DNA of 64,000 nt from Pictodentalium vernedei (GCA_031216915.1 CM062293.1:147568285-147632284); one strand, 5' to 3'; counted from the first letter of the stretch, positions 14,501-26,974 are shown. Program-made: numbers and translations. Notes: a model not told the origin generated them from the letters alone.

Positions 14501-17240
14501 AATAAATATACTAGTTATTGACTGAAATCATTCAAATTGTTGAATTTGTAGCGACGAAACAGCAGCAATAAACATTTTAATCGAACCTGGCTGATAGAGC
14601 TGATACCTGATTTTTATCACATATTTACTTGGAAAAAAACAGGTCATAATTCACAATGAGTTGAAATGAACAGTTGTAGCGGTAATAGTGCTCGTGGCCA
14701 TGTAGCTACAACTGCGCTACAAACACTGTTACCGCTACAAGTCATTTACTTTTCTACTCAGAATAATGCTTAATATAACACAATGTGATCAATTCCAATC
14801 TGTAAACATTCATGGTTATGGTCCAAGTATATTCGAAAATATTCGAATTTCCCATTTCGAATCAAATCGAATATTGACTTTCGAATCGAATTTCTAATCG
14901 AATTTCTAATTTTCGCAGGAGCTTACAATAAATAAAAATCTCCCAATGCAGGGTTTTATCAGGCAGAGGATGGGTAAGAAATTATGAAATACAAAGTTCG
15001 GCAGAGTCCTTGCTTGTGCAAAGAAAGTATACAAGGTCTGGATTAGTGTGCTGAGCAAAATCTCTTGCTTACCAGACAAAAATATACACAGATCAGAAAG
15101 TGCAATAAAGACCGACTCACTATATCGGTACAGTTCCACATCCAGGGAGAAAGCAAGTAATAATAAATTATTTTTATAACCACGACCTGCATGTTAAAAG
15201 CACCCAGAGTGTCGGGCATATCTGCCTCGCTGGTTTGTATTGGTTAGCACGGTCATAAAATTCTAATAAATTCCCTGTCATGTTAGTATTTTATCAATGG
15301 AAAGTATGTTTGTAGCGTATATGTCTTTGATAAAATCAATTAGGTTTATGATCCGAATAGTTGGGCGATATGACCGAACCGTCGGGCAGCGATGTTGTAT
15401 GCCTCCCCCCTCCCCACCCCACCTCCTTAAGAAAATGATAGTTACGGCCCTGCCAAAAAATAATACGATATTCTGCATAGCCTACCTCCCTCCAGCGACA
15501 CACAATACTCTCCCCATGCAATCCACCAACGCATAAGATGCATATGTATGTGCACAGCCTTGGAAAACAGAATTTTTCCTCTGATGTCATACCTTCATAC
15601 TGAGTTGTTAATCGTTGTCAAATCATTGTCATTATAGGTATGTTCCGTTTATCTGAGCTGCAAGATTTAAAATAAAGAGAACATGAGAAGGTTTGCATTG
15701 GACGATCTTTACTCTAGAATAAGGTTTGCCAGTTTAAGGTTTGACTTTGAGCATGGATACGAATATTGACGGGGGGGGGGGGGGGGGTGGGGGGCAAAAA
15801 AGGAATGATTATTTGGAGGATGTTTGAATTTTTTGAATTTGACATCTTTTAAGAGCCAAACTTTCGGAGAAAAAAAACATGATTTCTCTAAAGTTACGTG
15901 TCACAATTCTTGGCAGAAGAAATCAGCTTATTCCGTCTATTATGTTGAAAAATACTGGCGTTTAAAATTTGGCCCTGAATGATCATATTTTTCATTGAGG
16001 TATGGACGAAGCATTCTCCGCTGGACACTACACAGAGTGACGTGATCATAGTGTTCAATGTGCAGCATCGGTTAAGTATAAAAGAACAGACTTCATCGAA
16101 AAAAATCGTCTGTAAAGAAATTATATAAATTAAAGTATTGTATAATCAAATTGTTTGTCCATCAGTCTTGCATTCGCACGAAATAATCATGTTTCCGGCT
16201 GTTTACAAACATTTGAGAATAATTAATCTGAATAGTTTTGACTTTTTAACACTTGGATTCCTTGAGAGTACGAAAATATTTACTGCAAAATTGTTGTGAA
16301 GAGTTCCGCAGCAAGCGGACTTGAGCGTTCAATGCGTTGTCGAGATTAGGTTTTTAAAACAAAAACAAAAAGCACCAAAAAACATCCCATTGACAACAAT
16401 GCTAACCTTTCACTCTCTGTACAACACACCAAGTTGCTGGGAGATAAATTACCTGTACATCCACGAAGTATATAATCTTTTTTGAAGAAAAAAAAACATA
16501 TTGCACCACGTAAAATTTAAGTTTTAAATTTTCGCTACTGCCATCTGCTCTTACACTGAATGAACTTGCCACTTTGTTTTCATATCTCATATTTTTGGGA
16601 GATTTTCACTCATTCCGACACAACATTACAAAAATACCTTTTAATCCTGTATTAAGTGGACACAAATATTAATTCATATTTTGAACCAATCGGCCGATGA
16701 TCCCTATTTAATCCTGCTCACAACTTTGTGTCCAGTGTTTTACGCTCTCATTACCGTTGGGAGAGATCGCCGCGAGTGTGTTCAAATCCAGGTGAGACTT
16801 TGACATGGGAGTCTGCGTAATAGTGTATTTCTTATTTCAGTAGATTGCACAGTTTCCTACTGTAGGCAAATAACCGCAAATCCTGTTTTTTGTACAAAAT
16901 AGAATTGTGACTGAATGTCGACTGAAAAAGATGTTTCTATAGTTTAGACTAGCCACAGACAGAGATAACTTTATTCAGGCTAATCTATAGCCGCTCTCAT
17001 CAACTTTCTCGCCGGATATTCTGGCAGTTAACAAACAGACGTCGACTGCTTTACCAGTTTCACATTAATTTGTATATACTGAACAACGAAAACGAAAAAT
17101 GATCTACACGAAGAACAATTCTGAAACAATCAACCTACTGTACAGTGAAGTCTTTCTAATAATCTCCATAGGTGGATAGGCTGCATGAATGTGAAGAGTA
17201 CGCTAGAAAAGAGTACGGGAAGCAGGAACGGGGTAGCTGA
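11581..17240. repeat. 5.79 kb tandem unit, copy 3 (3'-truncated)
   Basis: Third copy. It follows the unit to 17240 and then stops about 125 bp before the unit's end, where the other copies continue into ccccttgcactggctcagtt. It has private differences: a 4-bp insertion near 14505, a 2-bp insertion near 16987, and substitutions near 15437 and 16755. No open frame stands out as coding. Confidence 0.93.
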
Positions 17241-17276
17241 ATTCTGAATTCTTTTCCTTTTTTTCGGAGGGTGGTA
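17241..17276. other. Junction scar at the end of the tandem array
   Basis: Directly after truncated copy 3 lies a ~31 bp stretch (from about 17244) nearly identical to an internal part of the unit (about 1351-1381), including gaattctttt and the following T-tract and ggtgg. The match then ends and satellite sequence begins. This looks like a rearrangement or recombination joint. Confidence 0.55.
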
Positions 17277-20200
17277 AACTAGACTTTATGATTCTGGAGA
17301 ATCATGGCTTTTCCCGATGAGATTCCATGATTTGTCATGACCCCACAGTGTACATGCTGAATTGCTTTTGACTGTCTCACTGAAGTTCCTTCATTAATGT
17401 CATGAAAAAGCTTGACTCAGTTTAATAAAAAAATTGTTTAGGTAAAAACCATCATTAACGGTGGAGAGGGTTAATATCAATATCGTCGTCCAACAAGTTA
17501 ATGACCGACAAATGGAGTTATGTTTGTTTGACAAATACCATGCACTGAGTGCTGTATCTATTTGAAAATGGTCCGTATTATCTCAAATGTATCCAAAATA
17601 TTGATGTCTGGCAGCTTGTTAAGGGTTAACAAGTGCTAACAGGAATATTTATTCATGCAACTTGTAATTTCACACCAAAAACTGTGAATGGCCATTTTTA
17701 CTTAAAAATCTACGAGATGTTTTCAGAGAAGTCCAGGGAGAACATCAATTTTAAGCTGTTGATGTGTATAATTGTTTATCCAGCCCAACACGGGTTAAGG
17801 GTTGTTTTTTTAATACGCTTATTACTTATAAAAATAATTCTTAGTGAATTCTACTTCAACTTATGTTGATTTCTCCGCTTAACTTTGGGTGCTGTGGGTA
17901 TGCAAACACAGCCCACTTTTTCAACATTTTGATGTTTGAGAACCAGCAGGGGGTTAACAAATGCTTACTGGAATATTTTGTACATGCAAATTGTAATTCA
18001 CATTAAGATCTGAGAATGGTCAATTTTTCTTGAAAATCTACGGGATGTTTTTAGAGAAATCCTCGGATAACATGAATTTTTAACCTTTGCTGGCTCTGGA
18101 GGGTTAACAAACGCTTACAGGAATCTTTTGTTCATGCAACTTGTAATGTCACTCCAAGACCTGCAAATGGTCAATTTCTCTTGAATACTTACTAGATTTT
18201 TTGGAGAAATCCCCAGAAAATGGGAATTTTAAGCTTTTAAGGGGTACATCTCCTTAACCGGGTAAAAATGGGTTAAGACCTCAATTTTTGAATACCCTTA
18301 CTACTTACTAAAAATTTTCCCTATCAGTTTTGCGTCCGGTGAAAGAAGTTATGTTTCTCTGCAGCAGTCCCATTTGATGGTGTTGGTGTCCAAAAACAGA
18401 CTATTGTTTTTCGAAATTTTGACATTTAGCAGCCCATGGAGGGTTAACAAATGCCTATCTGAATATTTTATCCGTGCAACTGGTAATGTGACTCTAAGAC
18501 CTATCAACGGCCATTTTCTCTTGAAACCCTACAAGACGTTTGTAAAGAAATTCAGGGAAAATATGATTTTTTAAGCTTTTGATGGGTATTGCTATTAACC
18601 ATCCCAAAAGGGGTTAATGCTTTGTTTTTTGAATACCCTTATTACTAACAAATTTGGTCCTCGGTGAATTCCACTTCCAACAAAGTAGATTATGTTTATC
18701 TCTCGGGTATGCATTGGGTGCTGTGCGCGTCTGAAAACAGCCTATTTCAACAAAATAACGATGCTTAGCAGCCTGTAGAGGGTTAATAAATGCTCACTGG
18801 AATATTTTGTCCATGCAACTTGTAATGTCACATAAAGACCTGCGAATAGTCAATTTTTCCTGAAAACCTACAAGTTGCTTTTAGATAAACCCACAGAAAA
18901 TGGGAATTTTAAGCTTTTAAGGGGTATCTCTCTTTAACCAGTCAAAAATGGGTTAAGACTTCGACTTTTGAATACCCTTACCACTATCAAAAATGTTTCC
19001 CCATCAATTTTGCGTCCGATAAAAGAAGGAACCTTTCTCGGTGGTACACCAAGTGGGTGCTGTTGGCGTCCAAAAACAGCCCATTTTATCACAATTTTGA
19101 CTTTTAGCAGTCCGTGGAGGGTTAACAAATGCTCACCGCAGTATTTTGTCCATGCAACTTCTATTGTCACACCAAGGCCTGGGAGTGACAAATTTTTCTT
19201 GAAAATCTACAAGACTCGTTTAGAGAAATCCACGGAAAATACGAATTTTTGAGCTTTATGGGGGTATTGCTGTTTAACCAGCCCAAAACGGGTTAATGCT
19301 TGTTTTTTTGAACACCCTTAATACTGACAAAAATGATCCTAGGTGAATTCCACTCCCAATAAAGGAAGTTATGTTCATCTATCGTGTATTGTTTGGGTGC
19401 AGTGGGGGCCTGAAACCGGCCTATTTCATCAAAATTTCGATGTTTGGCAATAATCCGTAGAAAAACAATAGTCTTTTCCAGAGGGAAAAGCCTAAAAAAA
19501 TAAGAATCCGTAGAAAAACAATAGTCTTTTCCAGAGGGAAAAGCCTAAAAAAAAAAAAAAAAAAAAAAATAATTATGATTCTGGAGAATCATGGCTTTTC
19601 CCGATGAGATTCCATGATTTTTCATGACCCCACAGTGTGATGAATTGGTTTTAAGTGTCTCAGACTGAAGTTCCTTCAGTGATGTTATGAGAAAGATGAG
19701 TATAGTAGTCTCAAATGACACACTTTGATAAAAAACTTTTTTATGTAAAAACCATAATTAACGGTGGAGTGGGTTAATGTCAATCTCGTCGTCCAACAAG
19801 TCAATGACCGACAAAAGGAGTTATGTTTGTTTGACACGTACCCACTGAGTGCTGTGTCAGTTTAAAAATGGTCCATTTTATCTCAAATGTATCCAAAATA
19901 TTGAAGACTGGCAGCTTGTAGAGGGTTAACAAGTGCTAACAGGGATATTAATTTTATTCATGCAACTTGTAATGTCACACCAAGAACTGTGAATGGCCAT
20001 TTTTTAAATCTACAAGATGTTTTCAGAGAAATCCAGGGAGAACATGAATTTTAAGCTTTTGATGGGTATGATTGTTTATCCAGCCCAAAACGGGTTAAGT
20101 CTTGTTTTTTTTAATACTCTTATTACTTCCAAAAATAATTCTCAGTAAATTTTATTTCCACTTATTTTGATCTCTCCTCCCAACTTCGGGTGCTGTGGGT

Positions 20201-21288
20201 ACGCAAACACAGCCCATTTTATCAACATTTTGATGTTTGAGAACCTGCATAGGGTTAACAAATGCTTCCAGGAATATTTTGTACATGCAATTTGTAATGT
20301 GACACTAAGATCTGAGAATGGTCATTTTTTCTTGAAAATCTACGAGATGTTTTTAGAGAAATCCTCGGATAACACGAATTTTTAACCTTTTCAGGGGTAT
20401 CGCTCTGTAACCAGCCCTAAACGGGTTAATGCTTGGTTTTGTGAATACCTTCATTACATACAAAAATGATCCTCGGTGAATTCCACTTCCAATGAAGGAG
20501 GTTATGTTTATCTCGCAGGCACACATTTGGTGTTATGGTTGCCCAAGAACAGCCCATTTTCTCCAAATGTCTATGCTTGGCAGCCCCTGGAGGGTTAACA
20601 AATGCTCACCGAAATATTTTGTCCATGCAACTTGAACTGACATTCCAAGATCTGCGAATGGTCAATTTTTCTTGAAGTTTTTTTTGAGAAATCAACAGAA
20701 AACTGGAATTTTAAGCTTTTAAGGGGTATATCTCCTTAACTAGTCAAAAATGGGTTAAGACCTCAATTTTTGAATACACTTACTACTGACAAAAATGTTT
20801 CCCTGTCAGTTTTGCGTCCGATAAAAGAAGTTATGCATCTCTGTTGCATTCCCGTTTGATGTTGCTGGTGTCCAAAAACAGACTATTTTTTCAAAATTTT
20901 CACATTTAGCAGCCCATGGAGGGTTAACAAATGCTTCCCGGAATAATTTATCCTATCAACTGGTAATGTGACACCAAGACCTATCAGTGGCCATTTTCTC
21001 TTGAAAACTCTACCAGATGTTTGTAAAGAAATCCAGGGAAAACATAAATTTTTAAGCTTTTGATGGGTATCACTATTGACAACCACAAAAGGGGTTAACG
21101 CTTGGTTTTTTGAATACTCTTATTACTTACAAAAATGACCCTCGATGTATTCCACTTCCAACAAAGGAGATAATGTTTATTTCTCAAGTACACATTGGGT
21201 GCTGTGCGAGTCCGAAAACAGCCCATTTCAACAAAATTACGATGCTTGTTAGCCTCTTGAGGGTTAATAAACGCTCACCGGAATATTT
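17277..21288. repeat. ~335 bp satellite in 2.29 kb higher-order repeats
   Basis: Diverged monomers are marked by gggttaacaaatgctcacc and similar. Anchors lie near 17624, 17951, 18101, 18440, 18780, 19120, 19922, 20251, 20592, 20922 and 21261, giving a period of about 327-341 bp; the 17951-18101 step is short, implying a deletion. A non-satellite block beginning gattctggagaatcatgg occurs at about 17287 and 19573, giving a higher-order period of about 2286 bp. Monomers at equal ranks in the two blocks resemble each other more than their neighbours. Short open frames here are not coding. Confidence 0.9.
19451..19572. repeat. 57-bp duplication ending in poly-A
   Basis: A segment beginning aatccgtagaaaaacaatag is present twice in tandem, and the second copy ends in about 25 A residues. 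It marks the join between the two higher-order satellite blocks. The A-tail could be a retroposition scar, but no source gene is recognisable. Confidence 0.7.
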
Positions 21289-24200
21289 AGCTTAACTTGA
21301 CATAGTCAAGATAAGCTATTGCCATCACGCGTGCGGAAGTCTGTTAGTCTGTGAGTCTGTGACGTCTGTTCACATTTTCCTTTAGCACGGGCTACACCCC
21401 GCAGTTCTTGTCTGGTCGTCACAAAATTTCATATGCAGGTTTGGGGTCATGTCTAGATGAGAACGTCCCCTTTTGGTCACGATCGGGCAACCGGTATGAC
21501 TGCCCGAGCCCAAAACCCGAAAACCATTAGCACAGTCTACAGGTCGTATTTATGAAGGGATTTCATTGTAACTTGGTAGGATGCCTCTGTATAATGCCTA
21601 GATGAGAACGTCCCCTTTTGGGCATGATCTATCAACCGTGATGGCTGCCCAAGCCCGAAACCCAAAAACTTTTAGCACAGTCTGCAGGTCATGTTTTATG
21701 TGGAGGGATTTCATTGTAACTTGGTAGGATGACTCCTTATGATGTCTAGATGAGAATTTCCCCATTTGGGCATGATCTGCCAACCGTGACGACTGCCCGA
21801 GCCCCAAACCCGAAAACCTTTAGCACAGTCTACAGGTCATATTTATTGAGGAATTTCATTGTAACTTGGTGGGTTGACTTCATACAATGTCTAGATGAGA
21901 AAGTCCCCTTTTGGAAGTGATTGGGCAACTGTGAGGGCTACAGGGGCCCGAAGCCCGAAAACCTTTGGCACAGTCTAGAGGTTATATTTATGAAGGGATT
22001 TCATTGTAACTTGGTAGGATGACTCCAAATAATGTCTAGATGAGAACTTCCCATTTTGATCGCGATCATGCAGCCTTGATGGGTGTCCGAGCCCAAAAAA
22101 CTTTAGCATAGGCAAAAGGTCATTTTTATGGAAGGATTTCATTGTAACCTGTTAGGTTGACTCCATATAATGCCTAGATGATGACGTCCCCTTTTGGTTG
22201 TGATTGGTCAGTTGTGATGGCTACAAGTGCCCGAAGCCCGAAAACCTTGAGCGCAGTCTACAGGTCATATTTATGAAGGGATTTCATTGTAACTTCTTAG
22301 GATTACACCAGATGATGCCCAGATGAGATTGTCCCCTATGGTTGCGATCATTCAGCCATGATGGCTGCTTGAGCCCAAAGCCCGAATACCTTTAGCACAG
22401 TCTGCAGGTCATATTTATGAAGGGATTTCATTGTAACTTGGTAGGTTAACTTCATATAATGTCCAGATGAGAACGTCCCCTTTTGGACATGATTGGGCAA
22501 CTGTGACGGCTAAAGGTGCCCGAAGCCCAAAAACCTTTAGCACAGTCTACAGGTCATATTTATGAGTGGATTTCATTGTAACTTGGTTGGATGACTCCAA
22601 ATAATGTCTGGATGAGAACGTCCCATTTTGATCGTGATCATTCAGCCTTGATGGATGCCCGAGCCCAAAAAACTCTAGCATAGGTAAAAGGTCATATTTA
22701 TGGAAGGATTTCATTATAACCTATTAGGTTGACGCCATATAATGCCTAGATGATGACATCCCCTTTTGGTCGTGATTGGTCAGCTGTGATGGCTACAAGT
22801 GCCTGAAAACCTTGAGCACAGTCTACAGGTCATATTTATGAAGGGATTTCACTGTAACTTCGTAGGATCACTCCAGATGATGCCCAGATGAGATTGTCCC
22901 CTTTGGTTGCGATCATTCAACCATGATGGCTGCCCAAGCCGGAAGCCCAAAAACCTTTAGCACAGTCTACAGGTCATATTTATGAAGGGATTTCATTGTA
23001 ACTTGGTAGGTTGACTTCATATAATGTCTAGATGAGAACGTCCCCTTTTGGACATGATTAGGCAACTGTGGTGGCTTCAGGGGCCCAAAGCACGAAAACT
23101 TTTAGAACAGTCTACAGGTCATAATTAAGAAGGGATTTCATTGTAGCTTGGTAGGATGACTCCAAATAGTGTCCAGATGAGAACGTCCCCTTTTGGTCAC
23201 GAACATTCAGCCTTGATGGCTGCCCGAGCCCAAAAACCTTTAGCATGTCTGTAGGTCGTATTTATGGAAGGATTTCATTGTAACTTGTTAGGTTGACTTC
23301 AAATAATGCCTAGATGATGACGTCCCCTTTTGGTCATGGTTGGTCAACTGTGATGGCTACAGGTGCCTGAAGCCCGAAAATCTTGAGCACAGTCTACAGG
23401 TCATATTTATGAAGGGATTTCATTGTAACTTCATAGGATCACTCCAGATGAGAATGTCCCCATTTGGTTGCGATCATTCAACCATGATGGCTGCACAAGC
23501 CTAAAGCCCGAAAACCTTTAGCACAGTCTTCAGATCATATTTATGAAGGGATTTCATTGTAACTTGGTAGGTTGACTTTATGTAATGTCTAGATGAGAAC
23601 AGCCCCTTTTGGACACCATTAGGCAATTGTGTTGGCTACAGTGGCCCAAAGCCCGAAAATCTTTAGCACAGTCTACAGGTGATATTTATGAAGGGATTTC
23701 ATTGTACCTTGGTAGGATGACTCTAAATAATGTCTAGATGAGAACGTCCCCTTTTGGTCGCGATCATTCAGCCTTGATGGCTGCCCGAACCCAAAACTCC
23801 AAAACCTTTAGCATAGTTTAATGGTCATATTTATGGAAGGACTTCATTGTAACCCGTAAGTTTGACTCCATATAATGCCTAGATGATGACATCCCCTTTT
23901 GGTCATGATTGGTCAACTGTGACGGCTTCAGGTGCCCGAAGTCCAAAAACCTTGAGCACAGTCTGCAGGTCATATTTATGAAGGGATTTCATTGTAACTT
24001 TGTAGGATCACTCCGGATGATGCCCAGATGAGAATGTCCCCTTTTGGTTGTGATCATTCAACCATGATGGCTGCCAGAGCCCAAAGCCCAAAAACCTTTA
24101 GCACAGTCTACATGTCATATTTATTAAGGGATTTCATTGTAACTTGGTAGGTTGACTTCATATAATGTCTAGATGAGAACGTCCCCTTTGGACGCAATTG

Positions 24201-24590
24201 GGAAACTGACGGCTACAGGGGCTCGAAGCCCGAAAACCTTTAGCACAGTCTACAGGCCATATTTATGAAGGGATTTTAATGTAACTTGATAGGATGACTC
24301 GTTTTGGAATAATTTCACTGCAACTTGGTAACTTTTGTGGATATACGTTAACTGTGAGGGCCACATACATTAACTGTGAGGTCATATTAACCCACCCCTC
24401 AGCTCTTTAGTACAGTGTACACCTCATATTATTTTTATCATAAACATAGCATACAGGGAACAGAAATGAACATATTCCCAATTATCACAATTCTTGTCTT
24501 ATTTCATAATCCTTTCATAAACATTGAACATTATCCTTTTCATCAAACACAACACACAAGTTAAGCTACAGTGTCATTGACACTTTCATT
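21289..24590 (+). mobile_element. Helentron-like non-autonomous element 1
   Basis: A 3302 bp insertion in the middle of a satellite monomer. The left edge begins agcttaacttg. The right edge has the inverted match caagttaagct (24557-24567), then a hairpin agtgtca/tgacact (24570-24584), then ttcatt. Deleting 21289-24590 restores the monomer exactly as it reads near 18805, so there is no target duplication. The 3' end is shared with the element at 29965-30927. Short inverted subterminal motifs, a 3' hairpin and an internal minisatellite match the layout described for non-autonomous Helentrons (DINE-1/HINE type). No Rep/helicase coding region is present. Family placement is inference. Confidence 0.7.
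21430..24310. repeat. ~145 bp minisatellite in a 4-mer (~570 bp) higher-order pattern
   Basis: About 20 monomers, each with a variant of gtctagatgagaacgtcccc and of gggatttcattgtaacttgg. Starts lie near 21450, 21598, 21744, 21889, 22035, 22170, 22316, 22461, 22607, 22744 and so on. The variant gcctagatgatgac recurs near 22170, 22741, 23308 and 23877, every fourth monomer, giving a ~570 bp higher-order unit. The array makes up most of the Helentron-like element. Confidence 0.9.
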
Positions 24591-25285
24591 TGTCCATGCA
24601 ACTTGTAATATCACACAAAGACCAGCGAGTAGTCAATTTTTCTTGAATACCTACAGGATGTTTTTAGAGAAATCCACAGAAAATGGGAATTTTAAGATTT
24701 TAAGGGGGTCTGTCTCTTTAGCCTGTCCAAAATGGGTTAAGACTTCGACTTTTAATACCCTTACTACTTACAAAAATGTTTGCGTATAGATTGTGCGCTC
24801 GATAAAAGAAAACACTTTTCTTTGTGGCGTATCCGTTGGGTGCTGCTGGCGTCCAAAAACAGCCCATTTTATCACAATTTTCACTTTTAGCAGCCCGTGG
24901 AGGGTTAACAAATGCTCACCGCAGTATTTTGTCCATGCAACTTCTATTGTCACATCAAGGCCTGGGAGTGACAATTTTTTCTTGAAAATCTACATGACTC
25001 GTTTAGAGAAATCCACGGAAAACCTGAATTTTTCAGCTTTATGGGGGTATTGCTGTTTAACCAGCCCAAAACGGGTTAACGCTTGTTTTTTTGAACACCT
25101 TTATTACTTACAAAAATGATCTCCGGTGAATTTTACTTCCAATAAAGGAAATTATGTTTATCTCTCGTATATCGTCTGGGTGCTCTGGGGGTCTGGTACC
25201 GGCCCATTTCATCAAAATTTCGATGTTTGGCAGCCTGTGGAGGGTTACCATATGCATCGCCTGATATGGCATGTATATCAAAGGT
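24591..25285. repeat. ~335 bp satellite, continuation
   Basis: The monomer interrupted at 21288 resumes with tgtccatgcaacttgtaat. Two more monomer anchors follow at about 24900 and 25240. The array then decays into unrelated sequence. Confidence 0.88.
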
Positions 25286-25523
25286 CGTGGCACATACAGG
25301 TCTAGTAATGATGAAGGTTTAAAAAAAATCTACAAGACGTGTTTCGAGAAAGTGACGATAAACCCCAATTTTGACAGTTTTTTGCCAATTCTGACGAAAT
25401 AAGGGTGAAAACGAAAATTCTGCTTCGGTACATTTTTAGATTTTGTGCCCCTCTATGCCTGTGCAAAATTTTGTGAAAATCGGTCCGGAAATGGCTTCGG
25501 AATCGTGCGGACAAAATGTGTGG

Positions 25524-25557
<34 letters not shown>

Positions 25558-25730
25558 TTTGTATATACCATGTGCCAGTCATGAGACGAATAAAAAGACT
25601 GTTTTTTTTAAGTTTTGGACTTGACTCAAAATACCAGAAATAAATTGACCATGAGATTTCCGTGGGTCAATCACAGGAATAGCCCGATTGCGATCAGCCA
25701 GGGCCAAGCAAATGCCGACACAGGTATGAA
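25286..25730. other. No gene seen; poly-C tract
   Basis: Unannotated stretch with a poly-C run at about 25527-25553. No coding or RNA signal is recognised. Confidence 0.6.
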
Positions 25731-26075
25731 TTGGTGAATAAATTAAATTTCAATTTCCTATTGAATGTTAAAAGAAACTGGAAATGGAATATTTTCTCCG
25801 AGAGCAGCGTGCAAATGTCCTTTAGAGGGCGGTTCTTTAGAATTCTGTGCGGTCCTGTGGGGTTCTGGTATTTAGGAGAAAAATTCAAAATACCAGAACC
25901 TTCCAAAACCGCCAAGACAAATGCGACTATAAGAATGAATTTAATTCTATTCTTCTTTCATGTAAGGATTATTTTACATAAAATAAACATATTTTATCGG
26001 AAAACACTGCGCAAATGTAATTTAGAGGGGGGTTCTGTGCGGTTCTGGTGGGTTCTGGTATTTAGGAGGACCCTA
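25731..26075 (+). repeat. Dispersed repeat A, copy 1
   Basis: The segment contains two direct copies of a gcaaatgt...ttagagg...ggttct block (about 25810 and 26010) and a ggttctggtattt / aaataccagaacc inverted pair. Its reverse complement is at 40330-40665, and a short same-strand piece lies at 41585-41660. It is a mobile-element fragment of unknown class. Confidence 0.75.
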
Positions 26076-26085
26076 GGCACGTAAC

Positions 26086-26447
26086 CGACATTCGAGATAC
26101 GAGATATGACATACGGCGTACGAGATATGACATACGACATACGAGATATGACATACGACATACGAGATACGAGATATGACATACGAGATACGACATACGA
26201 GATATGACACACGACATACGAGATACGACGTACGAGATATGACATACGACATACGAGACACGAGATATGACATACGACATACGAGATATGGCATACGACA
26301 TACAAGATACGACATACGAGACATACGAGATACGACATACGAGATATGACACACGACATACGAGATATGACATACGAGATATCGCATACGACATACGAGA
26401 TACGAGATATGACATACGACATACAAGATATGACATACGAGATACGA
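26086..26447. repeat. Heptamer array (GACATAC/GAGATAT)n
   Basis: About 50 tandem 7-bp units, mostly gacatac, gagatac and gagatat. Because 7 is not a multiple of 3 and the units lack stops in one direction, three overlapping minus-strand frames stay open for 130-142 codons. These Ser/Tyr/Arg/Met-rich frames are artefacts of the repeat and not proteins. A short inverted remnant with the same motif is at about 41920-41965. Confidence 0.92.
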
Positions 26448-26454
26448 CGTTATT

Positions 26455-26720
26455 TGATTGGTCACACTCGGGACACACTAAAAGGTACAGTCCGTGTCCG
26501 TGTCGGAGAAAAAGTGTAGTCGGGAATTAAATTATCATTTTCTCATTTATTTGTTGGTTGTTTTCTATGAAATTTGGAAAGTATACTCAAGGGATTATAC
26601 GAAATATATATGCCAAAAGAGAAGTTTGTACGATATTATTTTAGGATGTTAAAGGACATTTTCTCTTTCAAATTTCAAACACACTAAAAAGTGTAGCTGA
26701 CTCGGTGCCGTGTTAGCTTA
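26455..26720 (+). repeat. Dispersed repeat B, copy 1
   Basis: It runs from ggtcacactcgggacacact to the segment near ctcggtgccg. The reverse complement is present at 41690-41935 with the same order of blocks. In both places the heptamer motif adjoins its outer end, so the heptamer array and this repeat probably form one element. No coding capacity. Confidence 0.75.
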
Positions 26721-26756
26721 TTAATTGGCTTTCGCTGTGTTGACACGTTCACGTCC

Positions 26757-26958
26757 CCCCCCCCCCCTCGTCTCTCTCTCTCTCTCTCTCTTCCGTGCGC
26801 CCTCCCAATTTCACTCTCTGATCCACAAATCGATGAATGAATGAATGAATGAATGAATGAATGAATGAATGTGAATGAATGAATGAATGAATGAATGAAT
26901 GAATGAATGAATGAATGAATGAATGAATGAATGAATGAATGAATGAATGAATGAATGA
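26757..26958. repeat. Poly-C, (TC)n and (GAAT)n microsatellites
   Basis: Poly-C at about 26756-26767, (TC)n at about 26771-26791, then (GAAT)n at 26832-26958 with one interruption (gtgaatg near 26869). The apparent Phe/Ile/His/Ser minus-strand frames come from the tetranucleotide. Confidence 0.93.
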
Positions 26959-26974
26959 AAGGTTTTAGCACACC

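Noticed and set aside
21430..24310. CRISPR-like array
   Set aside because: Monomers are tandem without unique spacers, diverged, and in a eukaryotic setting inside a mobile element.
24768..25119. ORFs in satellite monomers (also 18934-19252, 20167, 20883)
   Set aside because: They recur because the monomer recurs, and are broken in most monomers.
26062..26478. Three overlapping minus-strand ORFs of 130-142 codons
   Set aside because: They are readings of a 7-bp tandem repeat in three phases.
26684..26971. Phe/Ile/His/Ser repeat protein, also at 33331, 34197 and 35080
   Set aside because: Translation of (GAAT)n/(ATTC)n microsatellites.
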